A stretch of DNA of 64,000 bases from Synechococcus sp. UW140 (GCF_900474295.1 NZ_UCOB01000025.1:62001-126000); one strand, 5' to 3'. Positions 46,244 to 56,269 are shown, counted from the stretch's first letter. The notes: generated by a model not told the origin, from the sequence alone. Translations and numbers: made by a program.

Positions 46244-47950
46244 GTGCTAGCCGGTCTGCGACTGCACAACATTGCTCTGATTGAGAGCCTGGAGCTTGAT
46301 TTCGAGCCGGGTTTCACGGTGCTGACCGGTGAAACGGGTGCTGGTAAATCGCTGTTGCTTGACGCCCTTGATGCCGTGCTCGGCGGACTTCAGGGAACAG
46401 CGGCCACTCGTTTAGTGCGTGGTGGTGAGCCACGAGCCGGAATCGAAGCCCGTTTCACTCCCAGTGATGGCGTCATCGATTGGTTACAGCAGCAGCAACT
46501 GGCTTGGGACGCTGATGACGACGATGGGTCTGATGCTCTGGTGGTGAGCCGTGAGTGGCGCCGACAGGATGAGCGTCTCTCCTGTCGCTTTCGGATCAAC
46601 GGTGTGGCGGTCAATCGCCAGCAGGTGCTTGGGCTGCGGCCACTGCTCATCGATCTCACTGTTCAGGGGCAGACCCAGCAGTTAGCTCGGCCGGGTCAGC
46701 AACGTCGCTGGCTGGATCGGCTTGGGGCAGCACCATTGGCATCGGCTTTAGCTCAGGTGCGCCTCACGTGGCTTCAATGGCGAGAAGCCTCTGCGCTGTT
46801 GGACCAGGCGCGTCAACAGGCGGATCAGTGGCAGGAGCAGCTGGAGGAACGTCAGGCGTTGCTGGCGGAGCTGGAGGCCGCGGCCCTCAACGATGGCGAT
46901 GAGCTCAAACAACTCAGTGCTGAACAGGATCGCCTCGTGCATGGTGTGCGTCTGCAGGAGGGCCTGGCGCAATTGATCGGACGCCTTCAGGACGGTGCCG
47001 ACCAGGCTCCGTCCGCCATGGATCATTTGTTGGCCTGTTGCCATGAGCTCCAGCAGATGCAACTGCTGGATCCTTCTTTGCAGTCCCTCAGTGGGCAATG
47101 CCTTGATTTGGAGTCTGGATTACGGGATCTGATTCGAGAGCTCGAGAGCTATGGAGCTGTTCTCGATAGTGATCCCGCCCGGCTGAGTGAATTGCAGGAT
47201 CGGCTTGCCCTGCTCAAGCGGTTGGAGCGTCGTCATGGCTTGGATCTGGCGGGTCTGTGTCGGTTGACCGATGCACTGCGGGATCAGCTGACAGAAGGTG
47301 GTGCAGATGCGGCTCTTGATCAGTTGCTTGCCGATGAGACCAAGGCACGTCTTGAAAGGGATGCGGCTAATCATCGTTTGACGCAGTTGCGGGAGCAGGC
47401 TGCCAGTGATCTGGAGCAGAACCTGCTCAATCACCTTCGGCCGATGGGGTTGGCGAATGTTCGCTTTCAAGTGGCAATCACAGCCTGTGATCCCAGTGAA
47501 CTAGGTGCTGATGCCGTCAATTTCCTCTTTTCCGCCAATCCCGGTCAGGCTCTCGCTCCACTGGCTGAAGTGGCTTCAGGCGGTGAGATGTCTCGGTTTC
47601 TGCTGGCGCTCAAAACCTGTCTTGCCGGTGTGGATGGTTCCAGTTCTTTGCTCTTCGATGAGATCGACTCTGGTGTGAGTGGTCGCGTCAGTGGGGCGAT
47701 GGCTGATTTGCTGCGCACGATGGCTCGCCGTCGACAGGTCTTCTGTGTGACCCATCAACCGTTGGTCGCTGCTGCTGCCGATCACCATTTCCGTGTCAGT
47801 AAAACCGTCGTTGACGGTCAGACCCGTTCGCGAGTGTCCCAGCTGCGGGACACTCAGGCCAGGCAGCAGGAACTGGCGGAGCTTGCCGGCGGTGATCTTG
47901 GTGAAGCGCGTGCTTATGCCGCCAGTCTTTTGGATCAGCGGGCGGCCTGA
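46244..47950 (+). CDS. recN: DNA repair protein RecN
   Basis: RecN is an SMC-like ATPase acting in double-strand break repair. The 568-aa protein starts at GTG 46244 and shows Walker A GETGAGKSLLLDAL (29-42), a long coiled coil (about 180-400, QARQQADQWQEQLEERQALL), the signature SGGEMSRFLLALK and Walker B SLLFDEIDSGVSGRV. Length and order are normal. The 75-nt gap before it contains no recognisable SOS box. It points away from the origin candidate, as does uvrA, 51 nt downstream. Confidence 0.95.
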   Translation: MLAGLRLHNIALIESLELDFEPGFTVLTGETGAGKSLLLDALDAVLGGLQGTAATRLVRGGEPRAGIEARFTPSDGVIDWLQQQQLAWDADDDDGSDALVVSREWRRQDERLSCRFRINGVAVNRQQVLGLRPLLIDLTVQGQTQQLARPGQQRRWLDRLGAAPLASALAQVRLTWLQWREASALLDQARQQADQWQEQLEERQALLAELEAAALNDGDELKQLSAEQDRLVHGVRLQEGLAQLIGRLQDGADQAPSAMDHLLACCHELQQMQLLDPSLQSLSGQCLDLESGLRDLIRELESYGAVLDSDPARLSELQDRLALLKRLERRHGLDLAGLCRLTDALRDQLTEGGADAALDQLLADETKARLERDAANHRLTQLREQAASDLEQNLLNHLRPMGLANVRFQVAITACDPSELGADAVNFLFSANPGQALAPLAEVASGGEMSRFLLALKTCLAGVDGSSSLLFDEIDSGVSGRVSGAMADLLRTMARRRQVFCVTHQPLVAAAADHHFRVSKTVVDGQTRSRVSQLRDTQARQQELAELAGGDLGEARAYAASLLDQRAA

Positions 47951-48001
47951 CCAATCGGTCCGTCAGTCTCTCTACACTGCTGGGCTGCTGACGAGCGCTG
48001 C

Positions 48002-50977
48002 ATGCGGCCTGTTGCTTCCAACTCGACGGATGCTGAGTTCAGGCCTCCGGTGAATCTTGCTGGAAGTTCATCGGAAGGTGTGATCCGGGTGCGTGGAGCC
48101 CGTCAGCACAATCTCAAGAACGTCGACGTCACCATCCCTCGCAACAAGATGGTGGTGTTCACCGGTGTGAGCGGGAGCGGTAAGAGCTCGTTGGCTTTCG
48201 ACACGATCTTCGCTGAAGGGCAGCGACGGTACGTGGAGAGTCTTTCCGCCTACGCCCGCCAGTTCCTCGGACAGGTGGATAAGCCGGATGTGGATGCGAT
48301 TGAGGGGCTTTCCCCTGCGATCTCCATCGATCAGAAATCCACTAGCCATAACCCCCGTTCCACGGTGGGAACGGTCACTGAGATTCAGGACTATCTGCGC
48401 TTGCTCTTCGGTCGAGCAGGAGAGCCTCATTGCCCGAAGTGTGGGCGTTCAATCCGGCCTCAGACCATCGATGAGATGGTCGATCAGATCCTCACCTTGC
48501 CGGAGGCCACCCGGTATCAGCTGCTGGCACCGGTGGTGCGCGGTAAGAAGGGCACCCACAGCAAGTTGATTAGTGGTTTGGCTGCTGAGGGGTTTGCTCG
48601 TGTTCGCATCAACGGAGAGGTGCGTGAGCTTGCCGACAACATTGAGCTGGATAAGAACCAGAGCCACAACATCGAAGTGGTCGTGGATCGTTTGGTGGCT
48701 CGGGAGGGAATCCAGGAACGCCTCACCGATTCTCTGCGCACAGCGTTGAAGCGCGGCGACGGCTTGGCCTTAGTGGAGGTGGTGCCGAAGAAAGGCGAAG
48801 AGCTTCCCGAAGGTCTGGAACGCGAGCGTCTTTATTCCGAGAACTTTGCGTGTCCGGTTCACGGCGCCGTGATGGAAGAGCTTTCACCACGGTTGTTTTC
48901 CTTCAACAGCCCTTATGGAGCCTGTGAGGCTTGCCATGGCATCGGTCATTTGCGCAAGTTCACCGCGGAGAGGGTGGTGCCCGATCCATCCTTGCCCGTC
49001 TATGCCGCTGTTGCTCCCTGGGCAGAGAAAGATAATTCCTACTACTTCTCTTTGCTGTACTCCGTTGGCGAAGCCTTCGGCTTCGAGATCAAGACCCCCT
49101 GGCAAGAGCTCACAGATGAGCAGCGAGATGTGTTGCTGCATGGCAGTCGTGAACCGATTCTGATCCAGGCCGATAGCCGCTTTCGCAAGAGCTCTGGCTA
49201 CACGCGCCCATTCGAGGGCATTCTCCCCATCTTGGAGCGACAACTCCGCGATGCCAGCGGTGAGGCCCAGCGCCAAAAGTTGGAGAAGTATCTCGAACTG
49301 GTGCCGTGCTCCAGTTGCGCTGGCCAGCGCCTGCGGCCAGAGGCCTTGGCAGTCAAGGTTGGCCCATTCAGGATTCCTGAGCTCACGGCTGTGAGTGTGG
49401 GTCAGACCCTGGAGAGAATTGAACAGCTGATGGGTGTGGGGGCTTCCGAGGGATGTGAGCCCCTGCTGAATCCTCGCCAGATGCAAATCGGTGATCTGGT
49501 GCTTCGGGAGATCCGCATGCGTCTGCGCTTTCTGCTGGATGTGGGCCTCGACTACCTGAGTTTGGATCGCCCGGCGATGACGCTTTCAGGTGGTGAAGCG
49601 CAGCGCATCCGGCTCGCGACTCAGATCGGTGCCGGACTCACCGGCGTGCTCTATGTGCTCGATGAACCCAGCATCGGCTTGCATCAGCGTGATAACGATC
49701 GACTGCTGGCCACGCTGCATCGTTTGCGCGACCTGGGAAACACGCTGGTGGTGGTGGAGCACGATGAGGACACGATCCGGGCCGCCGACCATTTGGTTGA
49801 TATCGGCCCTGGAGCGGGTGTGCACGGTGGTCATATCGTTGCTGAGGGCAATCTGAAGGAACTGCTTGAGGCTGAGCAGTCACTCACCGGTGCCTATCTC
49901 AGCGGTCGGCGATCCATTCCGACGCCGGCAGAGCGGCGCCATGGTGGTAGCCGCAGCCTCAAGCTGCTCAATTGCACGCGCAACAACCTTTGCGATGTGA
50001 GTGTCGAGTTTCCGCTTGGCAAGCTCGTTTCGGTCACCGGTGTGAGCGGGAGCGGTAAGAGCACTCTGGTGAACGAGCTGTTGCATCCCGCGCTGGAGAA
50101 CGGTTTGGGTCACAAGGTGCCTTTCCCAGCCGGTTTGGGTGAATTGCGTGGTCTCAAATCGATCGACAAGGTGATCGTGATTGATCAGTCACCGATTGGT
50201 CGCACCCCTCGCTCTAATCCAGCCACTTACACGGGTGCTTTTGATCCGATTCGTCAGGTGTTCGCTGCCACGGTGGAGGCCAAGGCCCGCGGCTATCAGG
50301 TGGGTCAGTTCAGCTTCAACGTCAAGGGTGGCCGCTGCGAGGCCTGTCGTGGGCAGGGCGTGAACGTGATTGAGATGAATTTTCTGCCGGATGTCTATGT
50401 GCAATGCGACGTCTGTAAAGGGGCTCGCTTCAACCGCGAAACCTTGCAGGTCACCTACAAGGGCCACACCATCGCTGACGTTCTGCAGATGACGGTGGAG
50501 CAGGCCGCTGAAGTGTTCTCTGCGATCCCCCAGGCAGCGGACCGTCTGCGCACCCTGGTGGATGTGGGGCTCGGCTACGTCAAACTTGGGCAGCCGGCGC
50601 CCACGTTGTCCGGCGGCGAGGCCCAGCGCGTGAAGCTGGCGACGGAGTTGTCCCGGCGGGCCACTGGCAAGACCCTCTACCTGATCGATGAGCCAACCAC
50701 AGGTTTGAGCTTCTATGACGTGCACAAGCTCATGGATGTGATGCAGCGGCTTGTGGATAAGGGCAATTCGATTATCTGCATCGAGCACAATCTGGATGTG
50801 ATTCGTTGTTCCGACTGGTTGATCGATCTTGGTCCTGAAGGGGGCGACAAGGGTGGCCAAGTTCTGGTCTGTGGCACGCCGGAGGAGGTGGCCCAGCATC
50901 CGACCAGTCATACGGGTCGTTATCTGGCCAAGGTGCTTCAACAACATCCAGCGGAGATCCTTCCGGAGGCTGCGTGA
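48002..50977 (+). CDS. uvrA: excinuclease ABC subunit A
   Basis: UvrA finds bulky DNA lesions such as UV photoproducts and loads UvrB. The 991-aa protein has two ABC modules: Walker A GVSGSGKSSLAFD (from 55) and GVSGSGKSTLVNE, with signatures LSGGEAQRIRLATQIG and LSGGEAQRVKLATELS. Zinc-finger cysteines occur in CPKCGRS, CPVHG, CEACHG and CEACRGQG. The N-terminal 25 residues are variable. The stop overlaps the next gene's GTG by 4 nt (GTGA). UV protection is expected in a surface-ocean phototroph. Confidence 0.97.
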   Translation: MRPVASNSTDAEFRPPVNLAGSSSEGVIRVRGARQHNLKNVDVTIPRNKMVVFTGVSGSGKSSLAFDTIFAEGQRRYVESLSAYARQFLGQVDKPDVDAIEGLSPAISIDQKSTSHNPRSTVGTVTEIQDYLRLLFGRAGEPHCPKCGRSIRPQTIDEMVDQILTLPEATRYQLLAPVVRGKKGTHSKLISGLAAEGFARVRINGEVRELADNIELDKNQSHNIEVVVDRLVAREGIQERLTDSLRTALKRGDGLALVEVVPKKGEELPEGLERERLYSENFACPVHGAVMEELSPRLFSFNSPYGACEACHGIGHLRKFTAERVVPDPSLPVYAAVAPWAEKDNSYYFSLLYSVGEAFGFEIKTPWQELTDEQRDVLLHGSREPILIQADSRFRKSSGYTRPFEGILPILERQLRDASGEAQRQKLEKYLELVPCSSCAGQRLRPEALAVKVGPFRIPELTAVSVGQTLERIEQLMGVGASEGCEPLLNPRQMQIGDLVLREIRMRLRFLLDVGLDYLSLDRPAMTLSGGEAQRIRLATQIGAGLTGVLYVLDEPSIGLHQRDNDRLLATLHRLRDLGNTLVVVEHDEDTIRAADHLVDIGPGAGVHGGHIVAEGNLKELLEAEQSLTGAYLSGRRSIPTPAERRHGGSRSLKLLNCTRNNLCDVSVEFPLGKLVSVTGVSGSGKSTLVNELLHPALENGLGHKVPFPAGLGELRGLKSIDKVIVIDQSPIGRTPRSNPATYTGAFDPIRQVFAATVEAKARGYQVGQFSFNVKGGRCEACRGQGVNVIEMNFLPDVYVQCDVCKGARFNRETLQVTYKGHTIADVLQMTVEQAAEVFSAIPQAADRLRTLVDVGLGYVKLGQPAPTLSGGEAQRVKLATELSRRATGKTLYLIDEPTTGLSFYDVHKLMDVMQRLVDKGNSIICIEHNLDVIRCSDWLIDLGPEGGDKGGQVLVCGTPEEVAQHPTSHTGRYLAKVLQQHPAEILPEAA

Positions 50978-52494
50978 TCACAGTTCCGAAGCATGGTGTG
51001 CTGACGTCCACTCTGGTGGCGTTGAGCGGCGTTCTGATTGCCCTGATGCCTCTGCCGAGTCGTGCTTTTGAACGCTTGCGCATGATCTTGCCCCTGTTGG
51101 AGACCGAGGTGAGCTTTGAGCTCGGGCAGGCGGAGACGGCTCAGCAGTTGTTACTGGCGAATCCAGACCTCGCGGAGCTCGATCGCGTTGGCGAGGGGGC
51201 GGTGACTCGGGTTCTGGAGCAGATGCTGACGGCTCCGCTGCCGGAGCAGAGTGTTGGTTTCGTCAGCGAATCGGCCGGTCAGCCTTTGTTTGAGCAGGCC
51301 CTACTGGCGGCTTCAGAACTGATGGATGTTGAGGGTCTGTCGGGTCCCCTCACCGGTGCAGATCTGAGATCAGCGCTGAAGGCGGCCTACCGGGATGACC
51401 AGCCCAATCTCCTTGGTTTACTGCGCCATCTGCCGGGAACGACGGCATCGATTGATCTGCAGGCCTTGGTGTTCTATGCCAACCGTTTGGCACGTCATCA
51501 GCGTTCGGCTCAGCGTCTGATCGCTGCTGGCCGAGAGGAGCAGTCGGTTGATGCTGCTCGCGCGGCCGAGCTGTTGCAACGGCGAGGCTGGAGGCGCATG
51601 CAGACATCAATCGCGACGGCCCATCGATCGCAGCCGCTTGAGCTGGTGATCCTTCAGCCCAGTGCTGAAGCCAATGGTCAGTTAGTGGTGATCTCCCATG
51701 GCCTCTGGGATGAACCGGCCAGTTTTGAGGGTTGGGGGCAGTGGTTGGCGTCCCGTGGTTACACGGTGGTATTGCCAGTTCATCAAGGCAGTGATCTGGC
51801 TCAGCAGCAGGCGATGCTGATGGGAGATCAGCCGCCACCGCAAGCCGATGAGTTGCGTCTTAGGCCGCTCGATGTAACCGCCTTGATTGATGCGGTGGCG
51901 GCCGGTGATCTCTTGCCTGGTGTTGGGCTCGATACCGATGCGGTGGCGATGGTGGGGCATTCCTGGGGAGCCACCACCACGTTGCAAGTGGCTGGTCTGC
52001 GCACGACCGATGAACAGCTGATGTCCCGTTGTCAGGATCCTCGAGATCCTGAACGCAACCTCAGTTGGCTGCTCCAGTGCAGTTGGCTCAAAGTGGCTTC
52101 GGATGGTTCTTTGGGGGACCCGCGTATCAAGGTGGCGGTTGCGGTTAGCCCGCCTTTGCGTCTTTTGTTTGATCCTGGTAGCGGCCATGAGCTCACGGCC
52201 AAGGTGCTTTTGGTGAGTGGGAGTAGTGATTGGTTGGTGCCTTCCGGTCCGGAAGCAGTTACCCCACTGCGCAACGGTCGACCTTTGGCCAATGGCCACC
52301 GATTGGTTTTGGCATCGGGTGGTGGGCATTTCAATCTGCGTGCTCCCAGCACAGCCACAACATCACCCGTGTTGGCACCCTTGATCGAGGCTTGGATCAA
52401 TCAGCAGCTTCAGCCTGCCTCGTCCTTTCGGTTTGATCGTGGAGGTTGGGGCAGCGATCGCATTCCCTTGGTGGATGTCACCTCCCAGCTATGA
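50974..52494 (+). CDS. exported alpha/beta hydrolase (506 aa)
   Basis: The start GTG overlaps the uvrA stop. A signal peptide (about 1-30, VLTSTLVALSGVLIALMPLP) precedes a helical region (about 30-195) that resembles the DUF1400 cap of cyanobacterial hydrolases. An alpha/beta hydrolase domain follows with the nucleophile elbow VGHSWGATTT (Ser in GHSWG, about 330) and a late histidine in SGGGHFNLRAP. It would act in the periplasm or lumen on an unknown ester or lipid. Compare the shorter DUF1400-like gene at 43662. Confidence 0.85.
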   Translation: MITVPKHGVLTSTLVALSGVLIALMPLPSRAFERLRMILPLLETEVSFELGQAETAQQLLLANPDLAELDRVGEGAVTRVLEQMLTAPLPEQSVGFVSESAGQPLFEQALLAASELMDVEGLSGPLTGADLRSALKAAYRDDQPNLLGLLRHLPGTTASIDLQALVFYANRLARHQRSAQRLIAAGREEQSVDAARAAELLQRRGWRRMQTSIATAHRSQPLELVILQPSAEANGQLVVISHGLWDEPASFEGWGQWLASRGYTVVLPVHQGSDLAQQQAMLMGDQPPPQADELRLRPLDVTALIDAVAAGDLLPGVGLDTDAVAMVGHSWGATTTLQVAGLRTTDEQLMSRCQDPRDPERNLSWLLQCSWLKVASDGSLGDPRIKVAVAVSPPLRLLFDPGSGHELTAKVLLVSGSSDWLVPSGPEAVTPLRNGRPLANGHRLVLASGGGHFNLRAPSTATTSPVLAPLIEAWINQQLQPASSFRFDRGGWGSDRIPLVDVTSQL

Positions 52495-52596
52495 GTTGCG
52501 TCGGTCACTAAACCACTTGCGTCGATCAGGCAACCGCTGAAAGTTTGCATTTGCTTAGCATTAAGACTGATCCTTGTTTTGACATCAATCCCAGAA

Positions 52597-52612
52597 ATGC
52601 CTGTGCTGGCAT
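52597..52612. repeat. short inverted repeat upstream of sucrose-phosphate synthase
   Basis: ATGCC and GGCAT face each other over six bases, in the 238-nt gap (52495-52732) before the sucrose-phosphate synthase start. This gap is clearly more A/T-rich than the flanking genes and contains TTGACA at 52579-52584, but I see no matching -10 at the right distance. The palindrome could be an operator. Confidence 0.3.
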
Positions 52613-52732
52613 GGATTTGCGAGATTTCTTTGTTGGAGTTCGGTTGATTTCTCAGCTTTTTTTCACATTTTTGATGGTGGATGCCCCTAACCCTTGATCA
52701 GGCCTTTTGGTCTGTCGCGTTGTGCATTAGGG

Positions 52733-54877
52733 GTGAGTGTGGGCTTCAAGTTGTTGCAACTACACCTGCACGGTCTCTTCCGTTCCCGTGATCTTGAGCT
52801 TGGCCGTGATGCCGATACCGGTGGCCAGACCCTCTACGTTCTTGAACTGGCCCGTGGCCTGGCTGCTCGTCCGGAGGTCGAACGGGTCGAAGTGGTGACA
52901 CGTTTGGTTCAGGACCGACGGGTCTCCCAGGACTATGCACAGCCACAGGAGGAGATTGCTCCTGGAGCGTCCATCCTGCGCTTTCCTTTCGGACCGCGTC
53001 GTTATCTGCGCAAGGAGCAGCTCTGGCCCCATCTTGATGATCTGGCCGATCAGCTTGTGGCCCGGCTGCAGCAGCCTGAGCACCGACCCGACTGGATTCA
53101 TGCTCATTACGCCGATGCTGGATATGTCGGGGCATTAGTGAGTCGTCGCCTCGGAATCCCGCTGGTGTTCACCGGTCATTCCCTTGGTCGCGAGAAGTTG
53201 CGACGCTTGCTCGCGGCAGGAGGCGATCACGATCAGATTGAGCAGTCGTATTCGATTAGTCGTCGTATCGATGCCGAGGAGCTGGCCTTGGCGCATGCGG
53301 ATCTGGTGGTGACCAGTACCCGTCAAGAGGTCCAGGAGCAGTACGCCCGTTATGGCCGTTTTCAGGTTGAGCGCGCTGAGGTGGTTCCTCCTGGAGTGGA
53401 TGCCCGTCGTTTTCATCCCCAATCCACCGGCGCAGAAGCCGAGGCATTGGATGCTCTGCTGGGGCCGTTCTTACGGCATCCGGAGTTGCCGCCCCTCTTG
53501 GCGATCTCCCGGGCTGTGCGACGTAAAAACATTCCGGCATTGGTTGAGGCTTTCGGACGTTCCGCCGTCCTGCGTGAACGCCACAATCTGGTGCTCGTGC
53601 TGGGTTGCCGGGAGGACCCCCGCCAGCTCGAGAAGCAGCAACGGGATGTGTTCCAGCAGGTTTTCGATCTGGTTGATCGCTATGACCTTTACGGCCAGGT
53701 GGCTTATCCGAAGCAACATCGCCGTGAGCAGATCCCCGCCATTTATCGCTGGGCGGCGCAGCGTCAGGGTCTGTTTGTGAATCCGGCTCTCACCGAGCCC
53801 TTTGGGCTCACCCTGCTTGAGGCTGCAGCCTGTGGTCTGCCCATGGTGGCCACTGATGACGGAGGCCCGCGCGACATCCTGGCCCGCTGCGAGAACGGAT
53901 TGTTGGTGGATGTCACTGACCTCGAGGCGGTGCAGGACGGTCTTGAACAGGCTGGAGCGGATCAGGCCCGTTGGCATCGCTGGCGTGACAACGGCATTGA
54001 AGCCGTCAGCCGTCATTTCAGTTGGGATGCCCATATCTGCTCCTATCTCGCCCTAATGCAAGGAAAGCTGGAGGCACGTCAGCCGGCCGTGGCGCGCTCT
54101 GGTGATTCTTCAGCAGTTGCCAGTCGTCTGGCCGATCGCCTTCTCCTTCTCGATCTCGATCACAGCCTCGAGCTGCCGGCTGGGGATGGCTTGGTGGCTC
54201 TGCGCCAGCATCTGGAGAAGGACGCTCGGTCAGGACGCCCAAGTGCCCTTGGCATTCTCACTGGTCGGTCATTGGCTGTGGCCAGACATCGGTTCACTGA
54301 GTTACATCTGCCCGATCCAGGCGTGTGGATCACGCGAGCTGGCACAGAGATCGTTTATGGCCAGGAGAACAGCTCCGATCCAGAGTGGTCGCGCATGATC
54401 GCGGTGGATTGGAACCGCGAGCGGGTGGAAACGACCCTTCAGGATCTTGGAGCCCATTTGAAGCTGCAGGAACCTGAACATCAGGGGGACTTCAAAGTCA
54501 GTTACCTGCTCCGTCAGTCTGGAGAAGGGATCCTTCCTCTGGTGCGCCAGCGATTGCGCCAGCGTCAACAGGCAGCGCGTCCGTCGCTGCGCTGCCATTG
54601 GTTTTTGGATGTGGTGCCGATGCGGGCTTCGCGCAGCGAGGCGATTCGTTTTCTTTCCCTCCGTTGGGGTCTTCCCCTCGAGCGCATCTTGGTGGTGGCC
54701 AGTGAGCAGGGTGATGGTGAATTGGTTCGGGGGCTCCCCGCCACTGTGGTGTTGGCGGAGCACGACCCCAGCCTGGACAGCTTTCGCCATCAACAAAGGG
54801 TGTTCTTCGCGAGCCGTCAGTCGATGTCAGGAGTGCTGGAGGGTCTCCAGCACTACCGATTCCTCAGCCGTCGTTGA
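52733..54877 (+). CDS. spsA: sucrose-phosphate synthase, two-domain
   Basis: The enzyme makes sucrose-6-phosphate from UDP-glucose and fructose-6-phosphate; sucrose is a compatible solute in marine Synechococcus. I chose GTG 52733, giving MSVGFKLLQLHLHGLFRSRD and 714 aa; the frame upstream is open without conservation. The GT-B glycosyltransferase domain (about 1-465) has RDADTGGQTLYVLELARG, HAHYADAGYVG and the nucleotide motif ALTEPFGLTLLEAAACGLP. A C-terminal phosphatase-like domain (about 475-714) has LLLLDLDHSL where an active phosphatase has DxDxT, so dephosphorylation may be lost. Confidence 0.93.
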   Translation: MSVGFKLLQLHLHGLFRSRDLELGRDADTGGQTLYVLELARGLAARPEVERVEVVTRLVQDRRVSQDYAQPQEEIAPGASILRFPFGPRRYLRKEQLWPHLDDLADQLVARLQQPEHRPDWIHAHYADAGYVGALVSRRLGIPLVFTGHSLGREKLRRLLAAGGDHDQIEQSYSISRRIDAEELALAHADLVVTSTRQEVQEQYARYGRFQVERAEVVPPGVDARRFHPQSTGAEAEALDALLGPFLRHPELPPLLAISRAVRRKNIPALVEAFGRSAVLRERHNLVLVLGCREDPRQLEKQQRDVFQQVFDLVDRYDLYGQVAYPKQHRREQIPAIYRWAAQRQGLFVNPALTEPFGLTLLEAAACGLPMVATDDGGPRDILARCENGLLVDVTDLEAVQDGLEQAGADQARWHRWRDNGIEAVSRHFSWDAHICSYLALMQGKLEARQPAVARSGDSSAVASRLADRLLLLDLDHSLELPAGDGLVALRQHLEKDARSGRPSALGILTGRSLAVARHRFTELHLPDPGVWITRAGTEIVYGQENSSDPEWSRMIAVDWNRERVETTLQDLGAHLKLQEPEHQGDFKVSYLLRQSGEGILPLVRQRLRQRQQAARPSLRCHWFLDVVPMRASRSEAIRFLSLRWGLPLERILVVASEQGDGELVRGLPATVVLAEHDPSLDSFRHQQRVFFASRQSMSGVLEGLQHYRFLSRR

Positions 54878-54883
54878 GCCTTG

Positions 54884-56050
54884 TTAACCGGGCATGACCT
54901 TGATCCTGCCGGCTGCCCGGTCAGCCTTGGTCTGCGCTTCAGAGACGTCTTTGCCGCGGGCTAACACCACCCCCATGCGCCGGCCGGGGCGAGCATCAGG
55001 TTTGCCGAACAACAGCACCTGGCTATCGGGTTCTGCCAGGGCCTCTCCCACTCCGGAATAACGGACGCTAGGCAGCTGGGCATCCGCCAAGATCACACGG
55101 CTCGCTGAGGGGCTTTGGCATTGGATTGAAGGTATCGGTAGCCCTAGCACTGCCCTGAGGTGCAATTCGAACTCGCTCAGGTTCTGGCTGGTCAGCGTGA
55201 CTAGACCCGTGTCATGGGGCCGGGGCGAGAGTTCAGAGAACACCATCTCATCGCCGCATAGAAAGAATTCAACTCCGAACAGTCCCACGCCGCCGAGATT
55301 GTCGGTGACAGTGCGAGCCATGGTTTGAGCCTGGTTCAGTTGGGCGGTACTTAAAGCTGCGGGTTGCCAGCTGCACTGATAGTCTCCGCCGCTCTGTTCA
55401 TGGCCGATCGGTGGGCAGAACAGGGTGGGGCCGTTGGCCTGGCGGATGGTGAGCAAGGTGATCTCTAATTCGAAGTTCAAGAATTCCTCGACGATCACCC
55501 GCTCGCTGCTGCCTCTGGCTCCCGAGACGGCGGTCTGCCAGGCCTGTTCCAGTTCGTCGGCGTTGTGAACCACGCTTTGGCCCTTGCCGGATGAGCTCAT
55601 CACCGGCTTCACCACCACGGGCCAGCCCAGGGGAGTGGCGGCTGATCTCAGTTCTTCAAGGTTGGTGGCATAGGCGAAGCGGGCCGTGCGCAGCCCCAGT
55701 GCATCGGAGGCCAGATCCCTGATGCGGTCGCGGTTCATGGTTACCGCCGTGGCTCTAGCCGTGGGGATCACCTGGATCCCCTCATCTTCGAGAGATTGCA
55801 AGGCGTCGACCGCCAGGGCTTCGATCTCGGGAATCACCACATCAGGTTTGTGGCGGCGCACCACGTCCTGCAAGGCCGCGGCATCTGTCATGGCGAACAC
55901 CTCGGCTTGATCGGCAACTTGCATGGCAGGTGCCTGGGCATAGCGGTCGCAGGCGATTACCCGGCAGCCAAGGCGTTGGGCAGCGATCACCACTTCTTTG
56001 CCCAGTTCGCCGCTGCCTAGAAGCATCACGGTTTTGGGAAATACGGTCAT
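54884..56050 (-). CDS. purT: formate-dependent phosphoribosylglycinamide formyltransferase
   Basis: PurT formylates GAR in purine synthesis using formate and ATP instead of formyl-tetrahydrofolate. The ATG at 56050 gives MTVFPKTVMLLGSGELGKEV and 388 aa, as expected for this ATP-grasp enzyme; upstream frame residues are not conserved. Motifs VVKPVMSSSGKGQSVV, VIVEEFLNFELEITLL and FSELSPRPHDTGLVTL are typical. Its 3' end is 6 nt from the end of the convergent sucrose-phosphate synthase gene. It is not linked to purF/purL here. Confidence 0.96.
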   Translation of the reverse strand: MTVFPKTVMLLGSGELGKEVVIAAQRLGCRVIACDRYAQAPAMQVADQAEVFAMTDAAALQDVVRRHKPDVVIPEIEALAVDALQSLEDEGIQVIPTARATAVTMNRDRIRDLASDALGLRTARFAYATNLEELRSAATPLGWPVVVKPVMSSSGKGQSVVHNADELEQAWQTAVSGARGSSERVIVEEFLNFELEITLLTIRQANGPTLFCPPIGHEQSGGDYQCSWQPAALSTAQLNQAQTMARTVTDNLGGVGLFGVEFFLCGDEMVFSELSPRPHDTGLVTLTSQNLSEFELHLRAVLGLPIPSIQCQSPSASRVILADAQLPSVRYSGVGEALAEPDSQVLLFGKPDARPGRRMGVVLARGKDVSEAQTKADRAAGRIKVMPG

Positions 56051-56096
56051 GGACGGCCAGGCATCAGCATGGTGCGATCTTCGCTCTTCGCCGGCC

Positions 56097-56258
56097 ATGG
56101 CCTTCACCCTTGCCTTCACCACTGCCGGGGATGCGGCCGATGGTCTTTTGTTCGGCTGGGAGATGGCCAGCCTGCAGAAGTGGGCCCTGATTTATCTCGG
56201 AGTCTCGTCGTTGGCGTTTGTGGTGGTGTGGATTGTCGGTTACGTCCGTGAGCAGTGA
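56097..56258 (+). CDS. small membrane protein (53 aa)
   Basis: I chose the ATG at 56097 because the open frame upstream is antisense to purT. The peptide has an N-terminal mixed segment (MAFTLAFTTAGDAADGLLFG) and one clear membrane helix (about 30-48, LIYLGVSSLAFVVVWIVGYV) followed by RE. It is divergent from purT with 46 nt between starts. Small single-span proteins of this kind are frequent in cyanobacteria, some attached to photosynthetic complexes; nothing specific is visible here. Confidence 0.65.
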   Translation: MAFTLAFTTAGDAADGLLFGWEMASLQKWALIYLGVSSLAFVVVWIVGYVREQ

Positions 56259-56269
56259 CCGTTTGCGGC

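Noticed and set aside
50189-50947. 252-codon open frame antisense to the 3' part of uvrA.
   Set aside because: The UvrA zinc-finger and ABC signature motifs explain the sequence; long antisense frames are common in G+C-rich genes.
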